From Woeseiaceae bacterium (lineage in GTDB: Bacteria > Pseudomonadota > Gammaproteobacteria > Steroidobacterales > Woeseiaceae): 64,000 nt of DNA. The notes under the pieces were generated by a model. That model was not told where the DNA came from. It worked only from the letters and a program-made list of their open reading frames with translations, and searched no databases. Positions 52,005 through 60,768 of the stretch are shown here, one piece after another; the stretch's first letter is position 1; every line of letters starts with the position of its first letter. A program made the position numbers and the translations under genes. The DNA is taken from assembly GCA_021773035.1 (NCBI GenBank), contig JAJFKU010000023.1, forward strand, positions 62,001-126,000, given 5' to 3'.

Positions 52005-53377
52005 ATTTTGCACGATCTCTGGTTATTGCCCTGTTGGCAATCGCAGCCTTATTCGCCGCCGATCTTGCCGCTGCCGCGGACAAGAAGGCGCTTGTCGGCG
52101 GACGCTTGATCGACGGTCTGCTCGGCGAGCCGATCGCCAACAGTGTCGTGCTGATCGATGGCGACTCCATCGTCGCTGTTGGCACGATCGATACGCTGGA
52201 GGTGCCCGCAGGCTACGAGGTGGTGTCCACGGAAGGGATGTCCGTACTTCCGGGACTCTGGGATATGCACGTGCACCTGATGATCAACGGCCATGCAGAC
52301 TACGCGCACTGGCACTCCGAATACCCTGATCGCTTCGCCGACGAAATCATGCCGGCATCGGCGGAACAACTGCTGCTCGCCGGTATTACAACCGCCAGAG
52401 ACCTCGGTGCACCGCTCGAAGAATCGCTCGCTATCCGCGAGGCGATTGCCAATGGCGGAATCCCCGGCCCCCGCCTGTTTATCTCCGGACCGTTTATTCA
52501 GCATATTCCGTATCCTGGCAGAGAGGCTTATCGATGGGGTGTGAGCGGCGTTCGGGATGCCCGCAACAAGGTGAAGCAGCTCGCGGATGCCGGGGTCGAT
52601 GTTATCAAGCTGATCGATCACGACGAGATGACCTTCGAGGAGGCTGAAGCCGTCGTGGACGAGGCGCATAAACACGGTCTGCCGGTCGTGGCGCACTCGC
52701 ACCGGCCCGATGAGATCCGCCGCGGCCTCGCTATCGGCGTCGATAACTTCGAACACACGGGGCTCGCCGCCGCGCCGGGCTACCCGGAAGACATCATGGA
52801 GGCGCTTCGGGAGCGAACGGCAACGGGACGAGTGCGTGGCGGACCGTTGTACTGGACGCCGACTGTCGAGGGCCTTTGGAACTACGATCAGGTGATCGCA
52901 AATCCGGAGCACCTGGATAACCGCTGCTGGCAGCGCGGACTGAAAGCAGACACGATTGCGGATATCAAACAGTCGATCGAGAGCCCGAAGGATCTGCTGT
53001 ATTTCGACCTTACGCCGAAGCGCAAGCCGACGCTGATCAACAAGATCACGCAGCTGCGCGAGGCAGGCGTGGTGCTGATGATCGGCACCGATAGCGGCAT
53101 CCCGATGAAGTTTCACTGCCAGTCGACATGGAACGAACTCGAGGTCTGGGTCAACGTCATGGAAATCCCGGCAATGGAAGCCATACGCGCTGCGACCTAC
53201 TGGCCGGCAAAAATGATGAAGGTCGCGGATCGCTGGGGAACCGTTACACCCGGTAAGTACGCCGATATCATTGCCGTCAGGGGCGATGTCCTGAAGCACA
53301 TCAGTTTGTTACAGGATGTCGACTTTGTCATGAAGGGCGGCGTCGTCTACAAGCAGGACGGGCGAGCCGTCAATTGA
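52001..53377 (+). CDS. Exported metal-dependent amidohydrolase
   Basis: A 458-residue protein with signal peptide (MNFARSLVIALLAIAALFAA..). Amidohydrolase-superfamily ligands are H90xH92 (WDMHVHLM), K203 (DVIKLID, probably carboxylated), H232 (VVAHSH), H252 (NFEHTG) and D364 (IGTDSGIP). This matches imidazolonepropionase-like or Xaa-Pro-dipeptidase-like amidohydrolases that act on peptides or N-acyl compounds outside the cytoplasm. GGAGA precedes the ATG at 52001. It overlaps the acyltransferase gene, so they are coupled. Confidence 0.9.
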   Translation: MNFARSLVIALLAIAALFAADLAAAADKKALVGGRLIDGLLGEPIANSVVLIDGDSIVAVGTIDTLEVPAGYEVVSTEGMSVLPGLWDMHVHLMINGHADYAHWHSEYPDRFADEIMPASAEQLLLAGITTARDLGAPLEESLAIREAIANGGIPGPRLFISGPFIQHIPYPGREAYRWGVSGVRDARNKVKQLADAGVDVIKLIDHDEMTFEEAEAVVDEAHKHGLPVVAHSHRPDEIRRGLAIGVDNFEHTGLAAAPGYPEDIMEALRERTATGRVRGGPLYWTPTVEGLWNYDQVIANPEHLDNRCWQRGLKADTIADIKQSIESPKDLLYFDLTPKRKPTLINKITQLREAGVVLMIGTDSGIPMKFHCQSTWNELEVWVNVMEIPAMEAIRAATYWPAKMMKVADRWGTVTPGKYADIIAVRGDVLKHISLLQDVDFVMKGGVVYKQDGRAVN

Positions 53378-53423
53378 CGCCCGGCCGTTGCTAGCCATTG
53401 CCAGAAACCCTTGCAGGAATCGA

Positions 53424-56129
53424 ATGCACCTTGATACCCGAAGAATACTAGGCCTGATCGTCGCGACGACCTTCTCCCTGTCAGCGTATGCAGATGACTA
53501 TTTCTGGCCGAATGCGGACTACGACCCCGGGATCCCTGCGCTCAAAGAGGTGGTGGGACACGGTTCGGGGGAACGCATTACCTGGCATCGCGATACGGTA
53601 CGTTACTTCGATGCCCTGGCCGCAGCTGCTCCTGATCGCATCAGGATATTTCGCTATGCGGAGACCTGGGAAGGCCGGGAGCTTATCTACGCCGTCATTA
53701 CTTCGCCGGAAAACATGCAGCGAATTGATGAAATCAAGGCAAACATGGCCCGGCTCAAGGATCCCCGATCGACGAGCAAAGCCGAAGCCGAGGAAATTAT
53801 TGCATCGCAGCCGGCAGTTACCTGGCTTTCTTACGGTGTCCACGGCAACGAGATATCGTCCACCGATGCTGCGATAAAGACGGCGTATCATTTATTGGCG
53901 TCCCGTGGCGACGAGCGCGTGGCCGATATTCTCAGCAACACTGTCGTCATCATCGATCCGATGCAAAACCCGGACGGCCGGGATCGTTTTATTCATCGTT
54001 TCGAGACCGCCAGCGGCCTGCAGCCCAGTCCGCACCGGATATCGGCCGAGCACAACGAGCCGTGGCCGAACGGGCGGACCAACCATTACCTGTTCGACAT
54101 GAATCGCGACTGGTTCATCATGACGCAGCCCGAAACCCAGGGGCGCATCCGTATCCTGCAGGAGTGGTATCCGGTGGCGTTTGTCGACGCCCATGAAATG
54201 GGCTCCGACAGCAGCTACTACTTCTCTCCGGAAGCGCTGCCCTTTAATCCGCATCTTGCGAAGGATCAGACCGAGAGTCTGGAACTCTTTGGTCGCACCA
54301 ATGCCTACTGGTTCGATCAATTCGGTCTGGACTACTACACGCGTGAAGACTATGACGCGTTTTATCCGGGCTACGGCGCCAGCTGGCCGTCTTACTTCGG
54401 CGGCATTGCCATGACCTACGAGCAGGCTTCCGCACGAGGCCTTGTCGTGCGTCAATACGACGGCAACGAAATGACCTACCGTTTTACCGTCCGCAATCAT
54501 TTCATAACGTCGCTGGGGACAGCGCAGACGGTCGCTGAGAATCGCGGCAAGCTGCTGCAGGATTTTTACCAGTATCAGCTCACCGCTATAGAAGAGGGGT
54601 CGAGCGAGCGCATCAGGTCGTACATTATTCCTGCGCAGAACGATCAGTCCGGTGCCAACAAGATGGCGGGCCTTCTCGTACAGCAGGGCGTCGAGGTTTC
54701 TCGTGCGACGTCGACATTCAACGCCTGCGGCAAGTCCTACACCGCCGGTTCCTATGTCATCGATCTGGCGCAGCCGGCCAAGCGATTCATCCGCACCATG
54801 CTCGATGCCGATGTGCCGCTCGATGCTGACTACCTCGCGGAGCAGGAGCGCCGTCGCGCGAAGAAAATACCCGATACGATTTACGATGTTACCGCATGGT
54901 CGTTGCCGCTTATGATGAACGTCCAGACGGACGTCTGTAATCGTTCGGTTTCAGCTAATCTTGTGGCAGCCGGTTCCGGGTTGATTCAGCCGGGTTCCGT
55001 GAGCGGCGGCGATGGCACGGTCGCCTATCTGGTTCCGTGGGGTTCGACAGCCGCGACGCGCTTACTCAGCGGTGCTCTGCAACGCGGGCTCAAGGCCAAA
55101 AGCAGCGATCTCGCTTTTACTCATTCAGGCGAGCGCTATCCGGCGGGTACTGCGATATTCGACGTTGCCGACAACGGCGACGATCTGCGCGCGACGCTTC
55201 GGGAGCTGGCGCATAGCACGGGAGCGGACGTTAATGCCGTTGACGACAGCTGGGTAACAGACGGGCCGAACTTCGGTAGCAACAACGTGGTGAATTTCAA
55301 CCGGCCCAACGTAGCTATTTTCTGGGACGAGCCAACAAGTCAGTACAGCGCCGGTAATACGCGTTTTGTCATCGAACGCCAGTTCGACTACCCCGTAACT
55401 GCGATTCGAACCGCGACGATTGCAGAAGGTGATCTTGGCCGTTTTCATGTTCTGATCATGCCGGCATCTTCGGGTGACTACGCTGCGGTGCTTGGCGAGA
55501 AAGGGCTCGCGAAGCTGAAAGACTGGGTAGCTCGTGGCGGTGTCCTGATAGGCATCGGCAATGCGAATCGATATCTTGCCGATCCGGCTATCGACCTGCT
55601 TGCGATTCGTCGCGAGGATGCGGTTGTCGAGCATGATGAGGACGGCGCTTCCGGCGACGAAGCCGCCGCCGACGATGAGGAGCCACCGCAAACCGTCGCG
55701 GGGCGATACCTCGAAAGTGCAGAAGACTTCCAAAAGCTCATCATTGCCGAAAAAGGTCCTCCCGACTCTGTGGCCGGCGTTCTGGCGCAGGCGAATGTCG
55801 ATCCGGACCACTGGCTCGGGGCCGGTGTTGCAAGCTCTCTGAATGTGCTGGTCCGGGGGCCGGATATTTATACACCGATCAGGATGGACAAAGGCGTCAA
55901 TGTGGCCTTGTTTCCGGCCGCCGACGAACTGCTCGCCAGCGGTTATATGTGGGAACAGAATCGAAAACAGCTGGCGTTCAAACCGTTCGTCGTGGCACAG
56001 CCCAGCGGCAAGGGCTTCGTGATCGGTTTTACGCATGACCCGACGGTTCGCGCCTATCTCGATGGCCTGAATGTGATTTTCATGAATGCGATCCTCCGAG
56101 GCGCCGCGCACGCAAGACCGGTGCGCTGA
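53424..56129 (+). CDS. M14 zinc carboxypeptidase with C-terminal glutamine-amidotransferase-like domain
   Basis: A 901-residue exported peptidase. Signal peptide to about residue 23 (AYA). Zinc ligands H140xxE143 (YGVHGNEISS) and H257 (FVDAHEMGS), and the likely catalytic Glu E333 (MTYEQASA); NPDGRDRF is also typical. The region after about 640 (NVAIFWDEPTSQYSAGNTRF, VLIMPASSGDY, GGVLIGIGN) resembles a class I glutamine-amidotransferase-like fold seen in long M14 proteins. ATG 53424 with AGGA is preferred over TTG 53388. It ends the operon beginning at 48438, and a stem-loop follows its stop. Confidence 0.88.
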   Translation: MHLDTRRILGLIVATTFSLSAYADDYFWPNADYDPGIPALKEVVGHGSGERITWHRDTVRYFDALAAAAPDRIRIFRYAETWEGRELIYAVITSPENMQRIDEIKANMARLKDPRSTSKAEAEEIIASQPAVTWLSYGVHGNEISSTDAAIKTAYHLLASRGDERVADILSNTVVIIDPMQNPDGRDRFIHRFETASGLQPSPHRISAEHNEPWPNGRTNHYLFDMNRDWFIMTQPETQGRIRILQEWYPVAFVDAHEMGSDSSYYFSPEALPFNPHLAKDQTESLELFGRTNAYWFDQFGLDYYTREDYDAFYPGYGASWPSYFGGIAMTYEQASARGLVVRQYDGNEMTYRFTVRNHFITSLGTAQTVAENRGKLLQDFYQYQLTAIEEGSSERIRSYIIPAQNDQSGANKMAGLLVQQGVEVSRATSTFNACGKSYTAGSYVIDLAQPAKRFIRTMLDADVPLDADYLAEQERRRAKKIPDTIYDVTAWSLPLMMNVQTDVCNRSVSANLVAAGSGLIQPGSVSGGDGTVAYLVPWGSTAATRLLSGALQRGLKAKSSDLAFTHSGERYPAGTAIFDVADNGDDLRATLRELAHSTGADVNAVDDSWVTDGPNFGSNNVVNFNRPNVAIFWDEPTSQYSAGNTRFVIERQFDYPVTAIRTATIAEGDLGRFHVLIMPASSGDYAAVLGEKGLAKLKDWVARGGVLIGIGNANRYLADPAIDLLAIRREDAVVEHDEDGASGDEAAADDEEPPQTVAGRYLESAEDFQKLIIAEKGPPDSVAGVLAQANVDPDHWLGAGVASSLNVLVRGPDIYTPIRMDKGVNVALFPAADELLASGYMWEQNRKQLAFKPFVVAQPSGKGFVIGFTHDPTVRAYLDGLNVIFMNAILRGAAHARPVR

Positions 56130-56137
56130 CCCCCGTG

Positions 56138-56165
56138 GGCACTGCGCTACTCGTAGCGCAGTGCC
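56138..56165. terminator. Bidirectional hairpin at convergent gene ends
   Basis: GGCACTGCGCTA and TAGCGCAGTGCC form a perfect 12-bp stem with CTCG loop. It begins 9 bases after the carboxypeptidase stop and includes the stop codon of the convergent permease gene, so it can terminate both transcripts. Confidence 0.65.
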
Positions 56166-58579
56166 GTGATCGGATTGGAGCTGGCAATGCGAATTGCGTG
56201 GCCCGCGATGGTCGCCCAGGCCAGCAATACCGCGACCAGTCCCGCCGCGATCAGGATCGGTAGCGGCGATTCAATGCGATCGGCAAAGAAATTTAGATAG
56301 GTCCTGGAGCCAAAGTAAGCTGCGGGCAGTGCGACCAGCAGTGCCCAAAGAACGGGTGTCGAGAATTGCCATACCAGCAGTCTTGCGATCTGCAGCGAAC
56401 TGGCGCCGAGTACCTTGCGAACGCCGATTTCCTTGGTTCGCTGCGCCGCCATGAATGCCGCGAGCCCGAATAAACCGATCAGGGCCAGCGACAGCGCGAC
56501 GAATGCGAAACCCGCCAGCGCGGCGTTCATCAGTCTCAGTATCTGGTAAACGTCCTCGAATACGTCGTCGAGAAAGCGTCCCTGTATCGGGTAGTCGGGG
56601 ATAACCCTGTTCCAGATATCTTCGATGTTTTCCACGGTGTCCATTATGTTACCGCCGGTAATGCGGACAGAACCGATACGGAACGATTCCGGCACGTACT
56701 GGTACATCCAGGGTTTTTCCCGATTGAAAAGGCCGACAATGTTCTGTGTCGGCACCACGCCGACGACGATGAATTCGCGCGAGGTGCCGTCGTCGTCATC
56801 TGTTGAGTAAAACCGCTTGTTGACTGCGTCAACGGCTCTCGTGACCCCAAACAGGGGCAGGGCGAGCTCGTTGACCAGCACGTTCAGTGCCGTCGTATCG
56901 TCGTCTGTCTGCTTGTCGTTGCTGACTTCTTCGCCCAGGTTTCTACCGGCGATAATGGGGATATCATAGGCATCGAGGAACTCCGGCGACATTCTCATAT
57001 TCATCAGAACAAATTCTCCCGCGTCATCGCCAGGTTGCAGCGAAACGCCCAGCTGAGAATTGTTTTGTTCGAACGGCACCTGCGACGAGTACGCGACGCT
57101 GTCAACATTCAGGAGCGCTTCGAGTTCACGACGCAAAGTGGGTAGTTTGTCACTTATGCCCTCAACCCGAAGGCGGTCGATGGTGTAGATTTCGGAGCGA
57201 GGAAAGATGTAGCTGCCTTCCTTGACGCGGTCGTTTTGCATAAACACGATCGTGACGAGCGCCAGCATGAACGCCGAAATCGCGAACTGCGCGCCGATCA
57301 TTACTGACCGCACTTTCGAGCTTTTCCTGCCTTTGCGTGCCGTATCGCGCAGCGCCTCGATCGGGTTGGTGCGCGTTATCAGCCAGGCTGGATAGAGGCC
57401 GGCGCACAAGCCGACGAGCGCCGTTGTCAGCAGTAGCCACGGCAGGGTCTTGAGATAGTCCAGCGTCATGATTTTGTCGGTCGCGTTGTTGAATAGCGGA
57501 ATGATGACTTCCAGGGCCGCAATGGCGATGACCATCGCGATGGTCGCTATGACGAGACTCTCTGTCAGGAACTGCAGCAATAGCTGTCGCTGGGTCGCGC
57601 CCATCGTTTTGCGCATACCGACTTCACGGCTTCTCCCCAATGACTGCGCAGTTGCCAGGTTGGTGTAGTTGACGCAGGCGATAATGAGGATCATGAGACT
57701 CAGCAAAGAGACGACACCGATCACCGGCAGCCCGATCATATCCCAGACCGCGGTATTTGCGTCCTGCAATCGATTGACTTCAAAAGCAGAAATTACTTCT
57801 TTTTGAGAGTCGGGAACCAGCCGCTCGTAGATACTGTTCATCTGCGACTGCAGCCAGGCCTGGTCGAGCGATTCCGGCAGCATGACGTAGGTTATGTCAC
57901 CGAACGACAGGTTGTTCCAGTCGCCGGCATCGGCATCGTAGTCGCGTAGCCGGTTCAATGCTCTAACGGGTGCGACAACTCCGAGACCAGTATCGCTGAG
58001 AATGGAATGGAAATGTGTGTTGGCAGCTACGTCCTTTATGACGGCCGCCACGTGGAAATCGAACTCGTTGTCGAAGCTAACAGTTTCCCCAAGCACGTCC
58101 GTCTTACCGAAATGTTTGATGGCCATACTTTCGGTGAAGAGGATTCCCGTTGGGTCGAGCAGTGCGTCGGCGTCCCCGTACAGATATTCGAAGTCGAATA
58201 TTTGCAAAAATTCAGGGTCGGCAAATCGAATGTTCTCGTAAAAACTCTCTATGCCTGTCGAAACAAGGTACTCAATGCCTCGCGTGCGAGCGACCGCCGC
58301 GATGTCCGGGCTTTCTGCCGCGATGATAGGGCCAACTGCCATGAATACCGCATTGAATCTGTCGACGCCGACATCAAGCATGGGAGATGCGACGGACCCG
58401 ATAGTGTAGGTATACGGCGTGTTCTTGAAGCCCTGATCATGCGATTCCTCGTACTCGACGAGCAGCCCGCCAAAAACGTAGATGGTAAGGCCCAGCGCAA
58501 GGCCACTGATGTTAATGGCTGCGAAAACCTTGTTCTTCCGCAGATTGCGGATGGCTATGACAATGTTGTTCCAGAGCAT
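56147..58579 (-). CDS. MacB/FtsX-type ABC transporter permease
   Basis: An 810-residue inner-membrane protein with an N-terminal helix, a MacB_PCD-like periplasmic domain (about 50-270), three helices with an FtsX domain (about 275-400; GMRKTMGATQRQLLLQFLTE), a second periplasmic domain (about 430-670) and a final FtsX domain (about 680-805; GVRKVLGASSLQIARLLVWQ). This double-FtsX form works with a separate ATPase and adaptor, as encoded upstream. The complex probably expels a compound or lipoprotein from the periplasmic side rather than importing. It ends within a hairpin shared with the convergent gene. Confidence 0.9.
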   Translation of the reverse strand: MLWNNIVIAIRNLRKNKVFAAINISGLALGLTIYVFGGLLVEYEESHDQGFKNTPYTYTIGSVASPMLDVGVDRFNAVFMAVGPIIAAESPDIAAVARTRGIEYLVSTGIESFYENIRFADPEFLQIFDFEYLYGDADALLDPTGILFTESMAIKHFGKTDVLGETVSFDNEFDFHVAAVIKDVAANTHFHSILSDTGLGVVAPVRALNRLRDYDADAGDWNNLSFGDITYVMLPESLDQAWLQSQMNSIYERLVPDSQKEVISAFEVNRLQDANTAVWDMIGLPVIGVVSLLSLMILIIACVNYTNLATAQSLGRSREVGMRKTMGATQRQLLLQFLTESLVIATIAMVIAIAALEVIIPLFNNATDKIMTLDYLKTLPWLLLTTALVGLCAGLYPAWLITRTNPIEALRDTARKGRKSSKVRSVMIGAQFAISAFMLALVTIVFMQNDRVKEGSYIFPRSEIYTIDRLRVEGISDKLPTLRRELEALLNVDSVAYSSQVPFEQNNSQLGVSLQPGDDAGEFVLMNMRMSPEFLDAYDIPIIAGRNLGEEVSNDKQTDDDTTALNVLVNELALPLFGVTRAVDAVNKRFYSTDDDDGTSREFIVVGVVPTQNIVGLFNREKPWMYQYVPESFRIGSVRITGGNIMDTVENIEDIWNRVIPDYPIQGRFLDDVFEDVYQILRLMNAALAGFAFVALSLALIGLFGLAAFMAAQRTKEIGVRKVLGASSLQIARLLVWQFSTPVLWALLVALPAAYFGSRTYLNFFADRIESPLPILIAAGLVAVLLAWATIAGHAIRIASSNPITALRYE

Positions 58580-58611
58580 AATACTTCCCGATTGGTGTTC
58601 CCAGGTCAGCC

Positions 58612-59292
58612 TCAGGCTGCGCGTGTGTTCTCGGTAACAATGTGCCCGTCAAACAGGTTCACCCTGCGGTGGGCGTAATCCGCGTGTGCCGGAGAGTGAG
58701 TCACCATGACAATAGTCGTGCCTTCCTTGTTCAGTGAGCGCAGTAACTCCATGACTTCCTGGCCATGAACGGAGTCGAGGTTACCGGTCGGTTCATCCGC
58801 GAGGATTAGCGGTTGATCGCCGACAACGGCTCTCGCAACGGCGACCCGCTGTTGCTGACCGCCGGATAGCTGGCCGGGCATATGGTTCGCACGGTGTGCG
58901 ATTCCCATGCGGTCCATGACACTGTTGACGCGCTTCTTACGCTCTGCAGATGGCATGTTGTGATACAGCAGCGCGAGTTCGATATTCTCCGCGACCGTGA
59001 GTTCTTCAATCAGATTGAAGCTCTGAAATATGAAGCCGATATTCTGCTTACGAATTTCGGCGCGCTGCGACTCGTTGTATCCGGCGATGTTCTCGTCAAA
59101 GAAAAAGTAGTCGCCCTCGGAAGGGTTATCGAGCATGCCAATAATATTCAACAGGGTCGATTTCCCGCAGCCGGACGGCCCCATGATCGCCACGAAGTCG
59201 CCCTGAGCGATTTCGAGATTGACGCCATTAAGAGCAATCGTTTCGACTTCGTCGGTCTGATATATCTTGTACATATTGTGTAGCTTGAGCAT
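58612..59292 (-). CDS. ABC exporter ATP-binding subunit, LolD/MacB-like
   Basis: A 226-residue cytoplasmic ATPase. Walker A GPSGCGKST (residues about 37-45), FIFQSFNLIEELTVAEN, signature LSGGQQQRVAVARA and Walker B LILADEPTGNLD are intact. Family members drive FtsX-type permeases by mechanotransmission. It lies 32 bases upstream of the permease and 21 bases downstream of the adaptor gene, in the operon preceded by a sigma54 promoter. Confidence 0.92.
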   Translation of the reverse strand: MLKLHNMYKIYQTDEVETIALNGVNLEIAQGDFVAIMGPSGCGKSTLLNIIGMLDNPSEGDYFFFDENIAGYNESQRAEIRKQNIGFIFQSFNLIEELTVAENIELALLYHNMPSAERKKRVNSVMDRMGIAHRANHMPGQLSGGQQQRVAVARAVVGDQPLILADEPTGNLDSVHGQEVMELLRSLNKEGTTIVMVTHSPAHADYAHRRVNLFDGHIVTENTRAA

Positions 59293-59313
59293 TGCTGATC
59301 TCCTGCGTTAAGG

Positions 59314-60567
59314 CTATTGACTATCGAGCGTCAGTCGATCCATATCGGTGTAGCTTGTGTAAGGCGAAGTGATTACTTCCTCACCGGGCTGTAGCCCGTC
59401 GAGAACTTCGATGAAATCGGTATTACGACGACCGAGGCGAACGCTGCGCCTGATCGCCTCACTGCCGTCGGCCGAAACGACGAACACCCAGTTGCCGCCG
59501 GTCTCCTGATAGAACGAGCCGTTCGGTATCAAGATTGCATCCGAGTTGTCGCCGAGCGTAAGCCGCACCTGCATGGTCTGCCCACGGCGAAGACCGCTGG
59601 GTTCTTCTGCAAGCGCCATGTCGACTTCAAACTGACCGTCGTTGACCTGCGGGTAAATCTTCGTCACGCGGAGGTCGATGTCGCGGCCGTTGTGTTCTGC
59701 AACGGCGGTCTGCTGCAGATCGACCCGGCCGAGATAGAACTCGTCGATCTGCACGTTCAGCTTGTAACCGTCCGGATCGTCAATCTGCCCAAGTCTGCCG
59801 CCGCGGACAATCGATTGTCCGATTTCGATATTGAACCCTGACAGCTTGCCCGGTAAGGGCGCACGGACGCTCAGATCGTCAATGTTCTTTCTGGCGAAGC
59901 CGAGGCCCGCCTGCAGCTGACCGCCGGCTTCCCTGAGCTGCCGTAGCTGCGTTTCCTGCATAAGCACATCGGTTGACTGGCTTTCCAGCGTGACATCGCG
60001 ACGCGCCTGATAGTAAATGAGCTCGTCTTCCAGCTCCTCGATAGTGGAGCGCGAGGCGAGATCTTTCGAAACAAGATCTCGCTGCCGCTCCACGGCACGA
60101 TTGAGGCGCTTGATCTGATAGTCGATTTCGACCAGGTTGCGCTTGTGCTCAAGACGGTTCTGTTCCAGCTGCAGCTCAATCGTGCGCATGTTGTTGAGCT
60201 GTTCGGTAACAGCCGCTTCACGACCGAGCACCTCGAGCTGCAGGTTGGTATTGGACAACACGGCGATCGGATCGCCGGCTGCTACCAGTACGCCATCCTC
60301 AACGAGTATCTCCTCGACGCGGCCGCCCTCTATCGCATCGAGATAAACGGTACTGCGAGGCACCAGCCGGCCGCGTAGCGGTATGAAGTCCTCGAACGTC
60401 CCGAGCGTAACCGTGGAGACAACGATGCGTTCCGAGTTAATGCTCAGGCTGCGGCCGTTCAGCAGCGTATCGACGAACCACCAGCCGAAAACAAGCACCA
60501 GCAGCCCGCCGGCGACATAGCCTGCCCTGCGTGACAGCGGTGTCTTCCTGGCAACTTTGCGGTCCAT
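59314..60567 (-). CDS. Periplasmic adaptor (HlyD/RND-type membrane fusion protein)
   Basis: A 417-residue adaptor linking the ABC permease to an outer-membrane duct. The N-terminus MDRKVARKTPLSRRAGYVAG leads into a transmembrane anchor (about 17-37). A biotinyl-lipoyl-like half-motif (EGGRVEEILVEDGVLVAAGD), a long coiled coil (about 120-250) and beta-barrel and membrane-proximal domains follow. The start at 60567 is chosen over ATG 60633 because a sigma54 promoter at 60646-60661 would put transcription start near 60634, leaving no leader for 60633, and because related proteins begin MDR. This is first in the export operon. Confidence 0.85.
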   Translation of the reverse strand: MDRKVARKTPLSRRAGYVAGGLLVLVFGWWFVDTLLNGRSLSINSERIVVSTVTLGTFEDFIPLRGRLVPRSTVYLDAIEGGRVEEILVEDGVLVAAGDPIAVLSNTNLQLEVLGREAAVTEQLNNMRTIELQLEQNRLEHKRNLVEIDYQIKRLNRAVERQRDLVSKDLASRSTIEELEDELIYYQARRDVTLESQSTDVLMQETQLRQLREAGGQLQAGLGFARKNIDDLSVRAPLPGKLSGFNIEIGQSIVRGGRLGQIDDPDGYKLNVQIDEFYLGRVDLQQTAVAEHNGRDIDLRVTKIYPQVNDGQFEVDMALAEEPSGLRRGQTMQVRLTLGDNSDAILIPNGSFYQETGGNWVFVVSADGSEAIRRSVRLGRRNTDFIEVLDGLQPGEEVITSPYTSYTDMDRLTLDSQ

Positions 60568-60645
60568 GCCCTGTCCGGACACACCCATGCCCGGCGGGCT
60601 GTTCTGGCTTTTCAGCTTTCTGATTTTATCCATAACCGATAGATA

Positions 60646-60661
60646 GCAAGTAGCATGCCAA
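60646..60661 (-). promoter_or_regulatory. Sigma54 (-24/-12) promoter of the ABC export operon
   Basis: Read on the minus strand, TTGGCATGCTACTTGC matches the consensus YTGGCACGNNNNTTGC at all but one defined base, with the GG and GC elements at correct spacing. Transcription should start near 60634. The divergent gene encodes an NtrC-type sigma54 activator, which fits as its regulator. Confidence 0.75.
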
Positions 60662-60718
60662 TATTTAAGTATTTGTTTTAAAAGAGATTTAAAAACCAGC
60701 ACGCCGTTGAACTGTACG

Positions 60719-60729
60719 CTGCCGGACAG
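60719..60729. promoter_or_regulatory. Candidate activator-binding site upstream of the sigma54 promoter
   Basis: CTGCCGGACAG is a near-perfect inverted repeat (CTG.CGG.CAG) about 58-83 bases upstream of the -12/-24 element, flanked by two TGTACG copies at about 60713 and 60734. This is a normal place for an enhancer-like site for the NtrC-type regulator, but no known consensus supports it. Confidence 0.35.
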
Positions 60730-60768
60730 TCTGTGTACGATTTCGAACACTCAAGGAGTACGAATCCC

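Noticed and set aside
52049-53299. 416-codon open frame antisense to the amidohydrolase gene
   Set aside because: The other strand has a complete amidohydrolase with all metal ligands; the antisense protein is compositionally odd and without motifs.
55125-56111. 328-codon open frame antisense to the M14 peptidase
   Set aside because: Shadow of a GC-rich coding region; no domain and no start signal.
60568-60750. Longer N-terminus for the periplasmic adaptor
   Set aside because: It would extend across the sigma54 promoter, and related adaptors start at the MDR sequence.
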